Of a DNA stretch of 64,000 bases, positions 50,637-59,372 are shown piece by piece. The DNA comes from Mucilaginibacter endophyticus (lineage in GTDB: Bacteria; Bacteroidota; Bacteroidia; Sphingobacteriales; Sphingobacteriaceae), in assembly GCF_003351025.1 (NCBI RefSeq), contig NZ_QPCG01000001.1, forward strand, positions 317,949-381,948. Direction: 5' to 3'. Under the pieces are notes generated by a model. The model was not told the DNA's origin and ran no database searches. It saw only the letters and a list, made by a program, of their open reading frames with translations. The first letter of the stretch is position 1. Every line of letters starts with the position of its first letter. The position numbers and the translations under genes are program-made.

Positions 50637-52616
50637 ATGAAACGACATCTATTACTATTGGCAGCTTTTTCTGTCCTGATAACAAATGCCCGAGCACAAA
50701 CCGATTTGCCTACCGACAGCGGAACATTTTTCCTGCACAAATTTGAACAGCATATAGGCAAGGAAACATACTACGTACATAAATATAAAGACGCGGTTCA
50801 TTATACCATCGATTTTAAGTTTGTCGACCGTGGCTCGCCGGTACCCCTTAAAGCCGAATTAAAAGTAAACCCTGCCGTTGAACCGCTTGAATTGACTATT
50901 AAAGGAAGTACTTCAAGATTTTCGACCATTGATGATAAAGTGACCACCCGCGGCGGGGAAGCGTCAATCCGTGTTAATGATTCGTCATATACTCAAAAGT
51001 TATTACCACCGAGTTTCCCGGTAGCCGGATATTCGCCGGGCACTGTACAGCAGGTGCTTATTCAGTATTGGAATAAGCATAAACAGCCCGAAAGTATCCA
51101 TACCTTGCCATTCGGCGCGGTTCAGATCAAAAAAGCGGGTATTGATCAGCTTACTTTTAATGGTAAGCCGCTTGTGTTAAACCGGCTTACTATTAGCGGA
51201 CTGGTTTGGGGTAACGAACTGGTTTGGACAGATCAGGAAGGTAAGCTCATCTGTCTGATCACCAATGACGCGGAAGGCGACAAGCTGGAAATGATGCGCG
51301 TGCCTTATGAAGAAATACTGCCGCAACTGATCAGTAAAGCTGCTACTTATGGTATGGAACTATTTGCCAAAGCTGCCGCGCCAACGGGTAAGGTTGATAA
51401 AGTGATAGCTATTACCGGAGGCAACCTGGTTGACGTAAATACCGGCACAAGTACGCCTAATGCTGTTGTTTTAATAGAAGATGGTGTTATTAAACAAATC
51501 GGCAAAGTTGGCGAAGTAAAAATTCCGGCAGGGGCGAAGATCATCGACGCTAAAGGAAAATCTGTTTTGCCAGGCCTGTGGGATATGCACGCGCACTTTG
51601 AACAGGCCGAATGGGGGCCTGCCTATCTCGCTGCAGGCGTTACCACCGTACGTGATTGCGGTAATGAGTTTGGCTACATTAACGCTATAAAAGCCGCTAT
51701 TGATGGAGGCAAAGGTGTGGGGCCTAATATTATTAAAGCTGGTATTATTGATGGTAAAGGGCCTTATGCATTGGGCATTATTCAGGCTGATATTAAAGAA
51801 GAGGCTATAAAGGCGGTTGATCGTTATAAAGAATATGGTTTTCAGCAGATCAAAATCTACAGTTCGGTAAAACCGGCTATAGTAAAAGCTATTTGCGATG
51901 AAGCACACCGGTTGGGCTTAACTGTAACCGGGCATATCCCCAATGGCATGACCCTGCAGCAGGGTGTTGATTCGGGGATGAATATGGTTAACCATATTCA
52001 GTATGTGTATTCCATCATGAAACGGGATAGGGACAGGTCGATTATTTTTGATGATTCTGTTAGCGTTGCTGCAATTAAGTTTATAAAAGACCATCACGTG
52101 GTTATTGATCCTACAGTTGGTGTTTTTGAGTTGGCTTTCCGAAACGTTAAGGATGATATAACCAAACTGGAACCTAATTACTACAATCTGCCTCTACCAC
52201 TTCAGGCCTTGTTCAAAAATATGGGTGAGGAGCCTGCGCAGGCAGCTAAGCTTAAGCCCTTGTATGAAAGCATGAAGAAGGCCGTTAAGATACTGTATGA
52301 CGCGGGAGTGCCGATAGTTGCCGGTACAGATATGGGCTTCCCTGGTTATAGCGTAGACCGGGAGCTTGAACTTTATGTAGAAGCTGGTTTAACTCCGGCA
52401 CAGGCTATAAAAACGGCAACCATAACACCAGCTACGGTAATGAACCTTAATAAAACAACCGGTTCAATTGAAGCCGGTAAACAAGCCGATCTTGTGATCA
52501 TCGATGGTGATCCGCTGAAGAATATCAGCGACATCAGGAAGGTATCGGGAGTAATAAAAGAAGGCCGGATCTATGACCCGGTTAAGTTGCACCAGATGGT
52601 TGGGTTTAAAAAGTAG
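50637..52616 (+). CDS. Secreted amidohydrolase family protein
   Basis: The 659-residue protein has a signal peptide (residues 1-20, ending ARAQ), a beta-rich N-terminal region of ~240 residues of unknown type, and an amidohydrolase domain (about 260-650). Metal ligands include H318 and H320 in DMHAHFE and the TGHIPNG histidine near residue 438; the LPGLWDMHAHF opening and QADLVIIDGDPL end are standard. The family includes imidazolonepropionase- and Xaa-Pro-dipeptidase-type enzymes; the substrate is unknown. I chose ATG 50637 (MKRHLLLL) because it gives a signal peptide; an ATG at 50571 lacks one. Confidence 0.88.
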   Translation: MKRHLLLLAAFSVLITNARAQTDLPTDSGTFFLHKFEQHIGKETYYVHKYKDAVHYTIDFKFVDRGSPVPLKAELKVNPAVEPLELTIKGSTSRFSTIDDKVTTRGGEASIRVNDSSYTQKLLPPSFPVAGYSPGTVQQVLIQYWNKHKQPESIHTLPFGAVQIKKAGIDQLTFNGKPLVLNRLTISGLVWGNELVWTDQEGKLICLITNDAEGDKLEMMRVPYEEILPQLISKAATYGMELFAKAAAPTGKVDKVIAITGGNLVDVNTGTSTPNAVVLIEDGVIKQIGKVGEVKIPAGAKIIDAKGKSVLPGLWDMHAHFEQAEWGPAYLAAGVTTVRDCGNEFGYINAIKAAIDGGKGVGPNIIKAGIIDGKGPYALGIIQADIKEEAIKAVDRYKEYGFQQIKIYSSVKPAIVKAICDEAHRLGLTVTGHIPNGMTLQQGVDSGMNMVNHIQYVYSIMKRDRDRSIIFDDSVSVAAIKFIKDHHVVIDPTVGVFELAFRNVKDDITKLEPNYYNLPLPLQALFKNMGEEPAQAAKLKPLYESMKKAVKILYDAGVPIVAGTDMGFPGYSVDRELELYVEAGLTPAQAIKTATITPATVMNLNKTTGSIEAGKQADLVIIDGDPLKNISDIRKVSGVIKEGRIYDPVKLHQMVGFKK

Positions 52617-52660
52617 GCGAGTGGTTAATTTGGTTGATTGGTGAGTGGTTAATTTTCAAG
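52617..52660. repeat. Short repeat related to the murI inverted repeat
   Basis: GCGAGTGGTTAATTTGG and GTGAGTGGTTAATTTTC are two near-direct units after the amidohydrolase stop. They share GTGAGTGGTTAAT with the 3' region of murI at 35771, and end near the AT-rich stretch that precedes purF. Confidence 0.5.
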
Positions 52661-52762
52661 GGAATAACTTTGTGTTAAATTAATAATAATTTGAGTTAAC
52701 AAAAAAGTAACAAACTACTAATTAATGACAATTGAAAGTAAGGATACTTCATTTTAAAATGA

Positions 52763-52770
52763 TACCTTTG
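52763..52770 (+). promoter_or_regulatory. Putative -7 box for purF
   Basis: TACCTTTG matches TAnnTTTG and is 17 nt before the ATG at 52788, inside an AT-rich region. A TTG at 52732-52734 is 28 bp upstream, too far for the usual -33 spacing. Confidence 0.5.
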
Positions 52771-52787
52771 CAGCCTCATTCCGAATC

Positions 52788-54695
52788 ATGAGCGATCAGA
52801 TTAAACATGAATGCGGTGTGGCATTTATCCGCTTACTAAAGCCACTATCTTATTATCAGAAAAAGTACGGAACTGCACTGTACGGCCTGAACAAACTTTA
52901 CCTTTTAATGGAAAAACAGCACAACCGCGGCCAGGATGGCGCAGGTGTTGCTACCATTAAACTGGATATTGAACCGGGCAAAAGATACATCAGCCGTCAC
53001 CGTTCAATGGCTTCAAATGCTGTTGCTGATATTTTTGAATACATCCAAAAGAAATTTGCGGATATTCAGAAAGAAGCTCCCGAAAAACTGGCCGATGCCG
53101 AATGGCTTAAAGAACACGTTAGCTTTACCGGCGAGGTTTTGTTAGGGCACCTGCGTTATGGTACCCACGGCAAAAACAGCATCGAAAGCTGCCACCCGTT
53201 TTTAAGGCAAAACAACTGGATGACCCGTAACCTGGTTATTGCAGGTAACTTTAACATGACCAATGTTGATGAGTTATTGCAGCAGTTATATGCTTTGGGC
53301 CAGCATCCAAAAGAAAAAGCCGACACCGTTACGGTGCTCGAAAAAATAGGCCACTTTATTGATACCGAAAATCAAGGCTTGTTTGATCAGTACAAACGTG
53401 AGGGATTGGACGATAACAGGGAAATCAGCAAACTTATCGCTAATGATATGGATGTTGCCAAGATCCTTCGTAAATCGGCCAAAAACTGGGATGGTGGTTA
53501 TACCATTGCCGGTATCCTTGGTCATGGCGATGCCTTTGTAATGCGTGACCCTGCAGGTATTCGTCCGGCTTATTATTATTATAATGACGAGATCGTTGTT
53601 GCTGCTTCTGAGCGTCCGGCTATCCAAACCGCCTTTAATATACCGATGGAACAGATCAGGGAAATTCGCCCGGGTCATGCTTTGATCGTTAAAAAGAACG
53701 GTAAGATCACCGAAGATATGTTCAGCGAGCCACAGGAAAGAAAAGCTTGCTCGTTCGAGCGGATCTACTTTTCGCGCGGCAGCGATGCGGCCATTTACCG
53801 TGAGCGTAAACAATTAGGCAGGTTGCTTTGTCCACAAATTCTGGATTTTGTTGATCACGATATCAAAAACACGGTATTCTCGTACATACCAAACACAGCA
53901 GAAGTTGCTTTTTACGGTATGGTTGAAGGTATGCACAAGTATGTGAAGAAATATCAGCACGAGGAATTAGTGAAGCTTGGAGCCGATATTACCGAAGAGA
54001 AGGTTGCCGAAATACTCCAGGTTGCGCCGCGTGTTGAAAAGATCGCCATTAAAGATGTTAAGCTCCGCACGTTCATTACACAGGATGCCGACCGAACCGA
54101 AATGGTAGCCCACGTGTATGATACAACTTATGGTCTCATCAAAAAAGGCACCGACACCTTAGTGGTATTGGATGATTCAATTGTTCGTGGTACTACGCTG
54201 AAACAAAGTATCCTGAAAATTCTTGACAGGCTTGGCCCTAAAAAGGTTGTTGTGGTTTCATCTGCTCCGCAGATCCGTTACCCTGACTGTTATGGTATCG
54301 ATATGTCGCGCATGGGTGAGTTTGTTGCTTTTGAAGCAGCAATCAGCCTGTTGAAAGAGATGGACAGGGAAGATGTGATCCTGGATGTTTACCAAAAATG
54401 TAAAGACAGCCAGAAATTACCGAAAGAAGAAGTTCAAAACTACGTTAAAGAGATTTACGCGATGTTTACAGATCAGCAGATCTCTGACCGTATCGCCCAG
54501 ATCATCACCCCTAAAAATGTAAACTGTGAAGTACAGGTAATTTATCAAACTTTAGATAACCTGCACGTTGCCTGTCCTGATAACCTTGGCGATTGGTATT
54601 TCAGCGGCGATTATCCAACTCCAGGCGGTAACAAGGTTGTTAACCGCGCCTTTGTTAACTGGATGGAAGGTAAAAACCAAAGAGCTTATATGTAA
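52788..54695 (+). CDS. purF: Amidophosphoribosyltransferase-type enzyme (long PurF form)
   Basis: The 635-residue protein has the PurF layout: N-terminal glutamine amidotransferase with the nucleophile cysteine C9 in HECGVAF after a short propeptide, QHNRGQDGAGVAT, LGHLRYGTHG, and a C-terminal phosphoribosyltransferase with PRPP loop VVLDDSIVRGTT. PurF catalyses the first step of purine synthesis. It is about 130 residues longer than the standard ~500-residue enzyme; extra sequence lies in the amidotransferase half (about 60-190) and the tail. Long forms are known as paralogs in Bacteroidota, so a standard copy may exist elsewhere. A strong terminator follows. Confidence 0.88.
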   Translation: MSDQIKHECGVAFIRLLKPLSYYQKKYGTALYGLNKLYLLMEKQHNRGQDGAGVATIKLDIEPGKRYISRHRSMASNAVADIFEYIQKKFADIQKEAPEKLADAEWLKEHVSFTGEVLLGHLRYGTHGKNSIESCHPFLRQNNWMTRNLVIAGNFNMTNVDELLQQLYALGQHPKEKADTVTVLEKIGHFIDTENQGLFDQYKREGLDDNREISKLIANDMDVAKILRKSAKNWDGGYTIAGILGHGDAFVMRDPAGIRPAYYYYNDEIVVAASERPAIQTAFNIPMEQIREIRPGHALIVKKNGKITEDMFSEPQERKACSFERIYFSRGSDAAIYRERKQLGRLLCPQILDFVDHDIKNTVFSYIPNTAEVAFYGMVEGMHKYVKKYQHEELVKLGADITEEKVAEILQVAPRVEKIAIKDVKLRTFITQDADRTEMVAHVYDTTYGLIKKGTDTLVVLDDSIVRGTTLKQSILKILDRLGPKKVVVVSSAPQIRYPDCYGIDMSRMGEFVAFEAAISLLKEMDREDVILDVYQKCKDSQKLPKEEVQNYVKEIYAMFTDQQISDRIAQIITPKNVNCEVQVIYQTLDNLHVACPDNLGDWYFSGDYPTPGGNKVVNRAFVNWMEGKNQRAYM

Positions 54696-54729
54696 GATCC
54701 CTTAATTCCCTAAAGGGGAAATGATATAC

Positions 54730-54757
54730 AAGGCGATGATTTTTCATCGCCTTTTTT
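54730..54757 (+). terminator. Rho-independent terminator after purF
   Basis: The stem AGGCGATGA/TCATCGCCT (9 bp) with loop TTTT is followed by TTTTTGTTTTT, a strong intrinsic terminator. Confidence 0.92.
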
Positions 54758-54785
54758 GTTTTTAAACAATTTAATATCTAAGGGC

Positions 54786-54865
54786 GTCATTGCGAGGTAC
54801 GAAGCAATCCCCTATTAGCAGATCCACCCTGTAAAGTCGGGGATTGCTTCGTACCTCGCAATGAC
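54786..54865. repeat. Palindromic repeat family A, copy 7 (perfect 27-bp arms)
   Basis: Arms 54786-54812 and 54839-54865 are exact reverse complements over 27 bp, with stem variant GG-TA-CGAAG/CTTCG-TA-CC as in copy 1. It lies in the convergent gap between purF and the LysE gene, after the purF terminator. Confidence 0.92.
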
Positions 54866-54942
54866 AATGCGGAGAAGTCTTTTCTTCTAAAAAAAATCAA
54901 GTATTAAGCAGGGATTCGATCTTATTTACGACAGCTGAATTA

Positions 54943-55599
54943 TTACGATCCCGGAGGCGCCGCAAATACAAAATGCGTAACCAGCTTATCAATCAACACT
55001 AACGAGGCGATAATAAGCGCTATGCCGGCAACCTCATTTAAACGGTGAATAAATTTAACCGAAATACGGGCACGGAGTTTATTAGCGTAGAAAGCTTTGA
55101 GGGTATCCATACCAAATTGAATAATAAGTATGGTAAGAAACATGACAGCGATATGGAACGACCTGTGTGGCGTACCTACCAGGAATGTGGTACTGGCAGC
55201 ACCGATAACCACCGTCCAATGGAATAGCAGGGTAGGGTTAAAAATGCACATCAGGAAACCCTTGAGTACGTAACCAAAGCGGTCGGCACTTGAGGGAACT
55301 TTATTTTCGTAGTTGATCTCACTTTTCTTGAACATGTAGTACAAGCCAAGCGCGAATAGTATAGCACTGCCCACAACGCCTGCTATGACCTTGGTATGGT
55401 CGGATACGTCGATATATTGCGAACCAAACAGGATTGCACCCACAAAAACCACATCGCTGCAAACTACACCAAGGGCAAGCGAAACACCGGCATGAAAGCC
55501 TTTTTCGATACTGGTTTTAATAAGCGCAAAAAAAACCGGGCCGGTTATAAACGTAAGTACTAATCCAAACCCGATACCCGAAACAATGGCTTTTATCAT
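54943..55599 (-). CDS. LysE family exporter
   Basis: The 218-residue protein has about six membrane helices and matches LysE/RhtB transporters. The conserved opening is GPVFFALIKTSIEKGFHAGVSLALG (split here as GPVFFALIKTSIEK and GFHAGVSLALG), with a second half FNPTLLFHWTVVIGA. Family members export amino acids or small amines. I chose ATG 55599 (MIKAIVSG) because the 14 residues before it lack family support. It is alone on the minus strand. The exported compound is not indicated. Confidence 0.9.
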   Translation of the reverse strand: MIKAIVSGIGFGLVLTFITGPVFFALIKTSIEKGFHAGVSLALGVVCSDVVFVGAILFGSQYIDVSDHTKVIAGVVGSAILFALGLYYMFKKSEINYENKVPSSADRFGYVLKGFLMCIFNPTLLFHWTVVIGAASTTFLVGTPHRSFHIAVMFLTILIIQFGMDTLKAFYANKLRARISVKFIHRLNEVAGIALIIASLVLIDKLVTHFVFAAPPGS

Positions 55600-55766
55600 T
55601 AAGTTAAGCTTTGTTCTTTTTTGAACATTGCGAATATGCAATTTTATCAGTTAAACAACGAAACATAAAATTGTGATTTAATTTATTTAAAAAAGAGTGG
55701 AGACTTTTACCAAAATTGAATTATGTTTAGAGATTCAAAAATCAAATCAGTACAACCTACTTTAAA

Positions 55767-57401
55767 ATGGAACAAAACAATGCTAAAAACTACGGTACAG
55801 CCCTGTATACGCTGATTACCGTGTTTTTTTTCTGGGGCTTTTTAGCGGCCTCTAACGGTATTTTCATACCCTTCTGTAAAGAGCACTTTCACCTCACCCA
55901 GTTCGAATCGCAATTAATTGACTTTACCTTTTATGGGGGGTATTTCATTGGTTCACTGATACTTTATTTTGCATCGCAGGCAAGTAAGGTGGATATCATG
56001 AACAAGTTGGGTTACAAAAATGGTATCATTTTAGGGCTTGTTATTTCGGCTGTAGGTGCGTTGGGTATGATCCCTGCTGTAGCTTCAGGCGCATTTGGCT
56101 TTATCCTGGCTGTTTTCTTCATTATAGCAGTTGGTTTTTCATTACAGCAAACGGCTGCAAACCCTTTTGTGGTTGCATTGGGACCGCCAGAAACTGGTTC
56201 AAACCGTTTAAATTTTGCGGGTAGTATCAATAATATCGGCGCTTTATTAGGGCCGGTAGTAGTAGGTGTGGTGTTATTTGGCTCGGCAACCGCAAAAACC
56301 GCTGCTGCCGATGTTAAGATATCATCAATTAATAACCTATATTATTTATTAGCAGGTCTATTTATCGCAGTTGCTTTGTTCTTCTGGTTCTCAAACTTAC
56401 CAAAAGTTACCAGCGATGAAAAAATCGAATCAAGCTCTAAAGCAAATACGCCGTTATTGGTAATGTTTGTTGCGTTCCTTTTGATTCTTGCAGCTGATCC
56501 GATCAGCAAGGCTACCGGCATTCCAAGTCAGTATTTTGTATACGCTTCATTAGCTATAATCGTATTCACATTGGTAGGCACTATTTTCGCTGCCAAAAAG
56601 AACAAAGAAGGCTGGGGCGCTATGCAATATCCTCAATTGATATTAGGTATGCTTGCCATATTTACTTACGTAGGTACCGAGGTAACTATTCAAAGTAACA
56701 TGGGCGCTTTATTGAAAACGCCTGAATTTGGTTCTTTCGCCGAGTCTGATATCGCTCCTTTTATTTCCTTATATTGGGGTAGCTTGATGATTGGCCGTTT
56801 TGCCGGTTCTATCGATGCGTTCAATCTTTCAAAATCTGTTAAATACATATTATATGTATTAATCCCTTTCCTTGCTTTCGGTATTGTATTATTGGTGAAT
56901 GCAGCAACCGGCGTTAATGTAAGTAACTTGTATGCTTACGCAATTTGTGTAGCTATCCTGGTGGTTGCTTTCTTTATCGGTCAGCAGAAACCAACCCGTA
57001 CTTTATCAGTACTTGGTATATTAGGTGTAGCATTCATGCTTGCAGGTTTGTTCACTACAGGTAAAGTAGCAACCTTCGCGTTTATTAGTGGTGGTTTATG
57101 CTGCTCTATCATGTGGCCATCAATTTTCTCATTGGCTATTACAGGCTTGGGTAAGTACACCAGCCAGGGGTCTGCATTTTTAATTATGATGATCCTGGGT
57201 GGTTCAATTATTCCGCCGCTACAAGGTAAAATTGCCGATGGTGCAACCGGTGTTATTCCGGGCGTGAGCGGTATCCACTTCTCATACATTGTGCCTGTAA
57301 TTGGTTTTGCATACCTTGCTTATTTTGCATGGAAAGTTAGCCGCGAACTTCGCAGTCAGGGTATCGACCTTGACCACGTTGAAGTTAAAGGCGGACATTA
57401 A
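55767..57401 (+). CDS. FucP-type sugar MFS transporter
   Basis: The 544-residue protein is a major facilitator of the fucose/glucose-galactose permease type, with the opening [21 protein letters not shown] and the segment [23 protein letters not shown], both family hallmarks. It has about 12-14 helices. The family is usually near 420 residues, so ~100 extra residues are present; part lies around 210-250 with a soluble stretch ([12 protein letters not shown]) and part as extra helices around 355-430. The sugar could be fucose, glucose, galactose or N-acetylglucosamine. A terminator-like inverted repeat follows. Confidence 0.9.
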   Translation: MEQNNAKNYGTALYTLITVFFFWGFLAASNGIFIPFCKEHFHLTQFESQLIDFTFYGGYFIGSLILYFASQASKVDIMNKLGYKNGIILGLVISAVGALGMIPAVASGAFGFILAVFFIIAVGFSLQQTAANPFVVALGPPETGSNRLNFAGSINNIGALLGPVVVGVVLFGSATAKTAAADVKISSINNLYYLLAGLFIAVALFFWFSNLPKVTSDEKIESSSKANTPLLVMFVAFLLILAADPISKATGIPSQYFVYASLAIIVFTLVGTIFAAKKNKEGWGAMQYPQLILGMLAIFTYVGTEVTIQSNMGALLKTPEFGSFAESDIAPFISLYWGSLMIGRFAGSIDAFNLSKSVKYILYVLIPFLAFGIVLLVNAATGVNVSNLYAYAICVAILVVAFFIGQQKPTRTLSVLGILGVAFMLAGLFTTGKVATFAFISGGLCCSIMWPSIFSLAITGLGKYTSQGSAFLIMMILGGSIIPPLQGKIADGATGVIPGVSGIHFSYIVPVIGFAYLAYFAWKVSRELRSQGIDLDHVEVKGGH

Positions 57402-57416
57402 TAATTTTAAGAGATT

Positions 57417-57469
57417 AGAGGTTGGAGATTAGAGGTTAGGCCTTTAATCTCCAACCTCTTTTCTTTTTA
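57417..57469 (+). terminator. Terminator after the sugar transporter gene
   Basis: The 15-bp arms AGAGGTTGGAGATTA (57417-57431) and TAATCTCCAACCTCT (57445-57459) pair exactly and are followed by TTTCTTTTT. The purine-rich arm sequence recurs near 7367, 57483 and 59350. Confidence 0.85.
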
Positions 57470-57482
57470 TAATAATTTTTAA

Positions 57483-57512
57483 CTAATCTCGAATCTCTAA
57501 CCTCTGATCTCC
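57483..57512. repeat. Reverse copy of the AGAGGTTGG-type motif before the deaminase
   Basis: CTAATCTCGAATCTCTAACC with CTCTGATCTCC is a diverged reverse copy of the arm in the preceding terminator. It ends directly before the start codon of the deaminase gene. Confidence 0.6.
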
Positions 57513-57513
57513 G

Positions 57514-57987
57514 ATGACAAAACCCAGCTTTGATCATATTTTCATGAACCTGGCCAATGACCTTTCATTGCGTTCACACTGTGTTAAAGCACACGTTGGA
57601 GCGGTTTTAACGCGCGATACCAGGATTATATCCATCGGTTATAACGGGCCCCCTGCAGGCACGCACAATTGCGATGAGGAATGGCCAGGAGTTGGGTGCG
57701 CGCGCGATTCAAAGGGTAGTTGCTCGCTTGCCCTGCATGCCGAGGAAAATGCTATACTTTACGCCGTGAAAAACGGGGCACGACTTGAAGGTGCTACACT
57801 GTATACTACGCTATCGCCGTGTTTGCCATGTGCAAGGCTTATCTATTCGGCAGGGATAACACATGTTTACTATGACAAATCCTATGCAGAGTATAAAGGC
57901 TTGCCAAGCGATGAGGGGGTAGATTTTTTAAACAGGTTTGGAGTTAAGGCGGAGAAATTCAAACAGAACCATGATGCGCTTGATTAA
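57514..57987 (+). CDS. dCMP/cytidine deaminase-type zinc enzyme
   Basis: The 157-residue protein has the cytidine-deaminase zinc motif: H75 and E77 in HAEENA and C103 and C106 in SPCLPCARL. The overall pattern (HVGAVLTRDTRIISIGYNGPPAG and the CPGVGC-type segment) matches deoxycytidylate deaminases, which make dUMP from dCMP for thymidylate synthesis. ComE-type and tRNA deaminases are alternatives, less likely because GYNGPPAGTHNCDEEW is dCMP-deaminase-like. It is cytosolic. The convergent cmk gene is another pyrimidine enzyme. Confidence 0.9.
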   Translation: MTKPSFDHIFMNLANDLSLRSHCVKAHVGAVLTRDTRIISIGYNGPPAGTHNCDEEWPGVGCARDSKGSCSLALHAEENAILYAVKNGARLEGATLYTTLSPCLPCARLIYSAGITHVYYDKSYAEYKGLPSDEGVDFLNRFGVKAEKFKQNHDALD

Positions 57988-57989
57988 AA

Positions 57990-58023
57990 GATTTCCTGAT
58001 GTTGTTCGATATATCAGGAAATC
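57990..58023 (-). terminator. Terminator downstream of cmk
   Basis: An 11-bp perfect stem GATTTCCTGAT/ATCAGGAAATC is followed on the minus strand by TTTTAATC, the correct direction for cmk, which ends at 58053. It may also weakly stop the plus-strand deaminase transcript. Confidence 0.75.
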
Positions 58024-58052
58024 CTCTAATCCTAAAAATCAAGGTTCAACTT

Positions 58053-58730
58053 TTACTCCGCAATAAACGGCTCAATATGGCTTATGGCAAACATAAGCTG
58101 TTCGTCCTGGCTCAGATCGGTATTATCTAATATAATGGCGTCTTCGGCGCGGGTAAGCGGGCTTTCCTCGCGCGTGGTATCCTGGTAATCGCGGTGGGCA
58201 AGGTTATCAAAAACCTCTTCTAAGGTGATGGTAGGATTTGTTGGCAATAACTCCTTATAACGGCGTTCGGCGCGGATCTTCGGGTCGGCAGTCATGAACA
58301 GCTTCACCTGAGCATCCGGGAATACTACTGTGCCGATATCCCTGCCATCCATAATGATGTTTTTTGAACGGCCTAAACGCTGTTGCTGCCTTACCATAGC
58401 TACGCGAACCTCTTTAATAGCAGCTACCGAACTAACTTTTTCGGCAACATGCATCTGACGGATCTCATCAGATACATCCTCTTCATTTAATGTGATAAAG
58501 GTTTTATGATTTTGCGTATGGAAGTTAAGATGGATGTTATGTAAGGCCTCAGCTATCTGCGCATGGTTCTCCAGATCGATCTTATGTCTTAAAAAGTACA
58601 AAGTTACCGCGCGGTACATGGCACCGCTATCCACATAAATGAAATGAAGCTCTTTTGCTAAAGCTTTTGCCAGGGTGCTTTTTCCGCACGATGAATAGCC
58701 GTCAATAGCTACTACGATATTGTTGTTCAT
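58053..58730 (-). CDS. cmk: (d)CMP kinase
   Basis: The 225-residue protein is cytidylate kinase. The P-loop is AIDGYSSCGKSTLAKALA (residues 8-25), and DGRDIGTVVFPDA is the conserved CMP-binding segment near 127-139. It phosphorylates CMP and dCMP to the diphosphates. Length fits the family (about 220-230). The gene is convergent with the dCMP deaminase and divergent from arfB (ATGs 71 bp apart). Confidence 0.95.
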   Translation of the reverse strand: MNNNIVVAIDGYSSCGKSTLAKALAKELHFIYVDSGAMYRAVTLYFLRHKIDLENHAQIAEALHNIHLNFHTQNHKTFITLNEEDVSDEIRQMHVAEKVSSVAAIKEVRVAMVRQQQRLGRSKNIIMDGRDIGTVVFPDAQVKLFMTADPKIRAERRYKELLPTNPTITLEEVFDNLAHRDYQDTTREESPLTRAEDAIILDNTDLSQDEQLMFAISHIEPFIAE

Positions 58731-58801
58731 AGAGCCGCTAAGTTAGCAAATAATCGTTAAATGGCCTGCCGGAGCTAACGCAATTAGACTTATTTTTGGG
58801 G

Positions 58802-59212
58802 ATGAATTTTACCAAAGCCGATCTCCAGAAGGAAACGAGCTACAAAACATCAAGAAGCGGAGGAAAGGGCGGCCAGAACGTAAACAAGGTTTCGAGCAAG
58901 GTTGAAGTGTTGTTTTCGATAGCCTCGTCCGCATTGTTTACCGATGAAGAAAAGTTGCTGCTAACCGATAAATTACAAAATAGGCTTAATAAAGATGGTT
59001 ACGTGCAGGTGATATGCGATGAGGAGCGGAGCCAGTATCTCAATAAAGAAAAAGCAATTGAAAGATTAATATCATTGCTGACAAAAGCCCTCCAAAAGCC
59101 TAAAGTACGAAAGCCAACTAAAGTAAGTAAAGCCGCTAAAGCCGCGAGGTTGGATAATAAGAAAATGCAGTCGGCTAAGAAGGAGAATAGGAAAATTGAT
59201 TTTAGGGATTAG
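58802..59212 (+). CDS. arfB: Peptidyl-tRNA hydrolase ArfB (ribosome rescue)
   Basis: The 136-residue protein has the GGQ motif at residues 23-25 in RSGGKGGQNVNKVSSKVEV, and a lysine-rich C-terminal tail (KVRKPTKVSKAAKAARLDNKKM) that enters the mRNA channel. ArfB/YaeJ frees ribosomes stalled on non-stop mRNAs by hydrolysing peptidyl-tRNA. I chose ATG 58802; an in-frame TTG lies two codons upstream. Release-factor-like class I domain length (about 140) fits. Confidence 0.94.
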   Translation: MNFTKADLQKETSYKTSRSGGKGGQNVNKVSSKVEVLFSIASSALFTDEEKLLLTDKLQNRLNKDGYVQVICDEERSQYLNKEKAIERLISLLTKALQKPKVRKPTKVSKAAKAARLDNKKMQSAKKENRKIDFRD

Positions 59213-59235
59213 TTTGAGGATTCACTAAAACTACG

Positions 59236-59316
59236 CCATTGCGAGCGAAGCGTGGCAATCGCATACAATACAGAGCGGCAATGCTTCCGTGCGATTGCTT
59301 CGTTCCTCGCAATGAC
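59236..59316. repeat. Palindromic repeat family A, copy 8
   Basis: The right arm (TGCGATTGCTTCGTTCCTCGCAATGACA type) is a perfect family arm, while the left arm carries GAGCGAAGCGTGGCAATCGCA, so arms pair only partly. It lies in the convergent gap between arfB and the LpxR-like gene. Confidence 0.75.
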
Positions 59317-59349
59317 ATGGTGGTTGATGTAGCACGTTTCTCTTAATCA

Positions 59350-59372
59350 CTAATCTCCAACCTCTAATCTCT
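59350..59372. repeat. Reverse copy of the AGAGGTTGG-type motif
   Basis: CTAATCTCCAACCTCTAATCT is close to the right arm of the sugar transporter terminator (57445-57459) and sits directly before the LpxR-like stop codon. Family includes 7367-7395 and 57417-57512. Confidence 0.6.

Noticed and set aside
7560..59316. Insertion sequences
   Set aside because: The palindromic elements are about 70-150 bp with no transposase frame; no IS was seen in the window.
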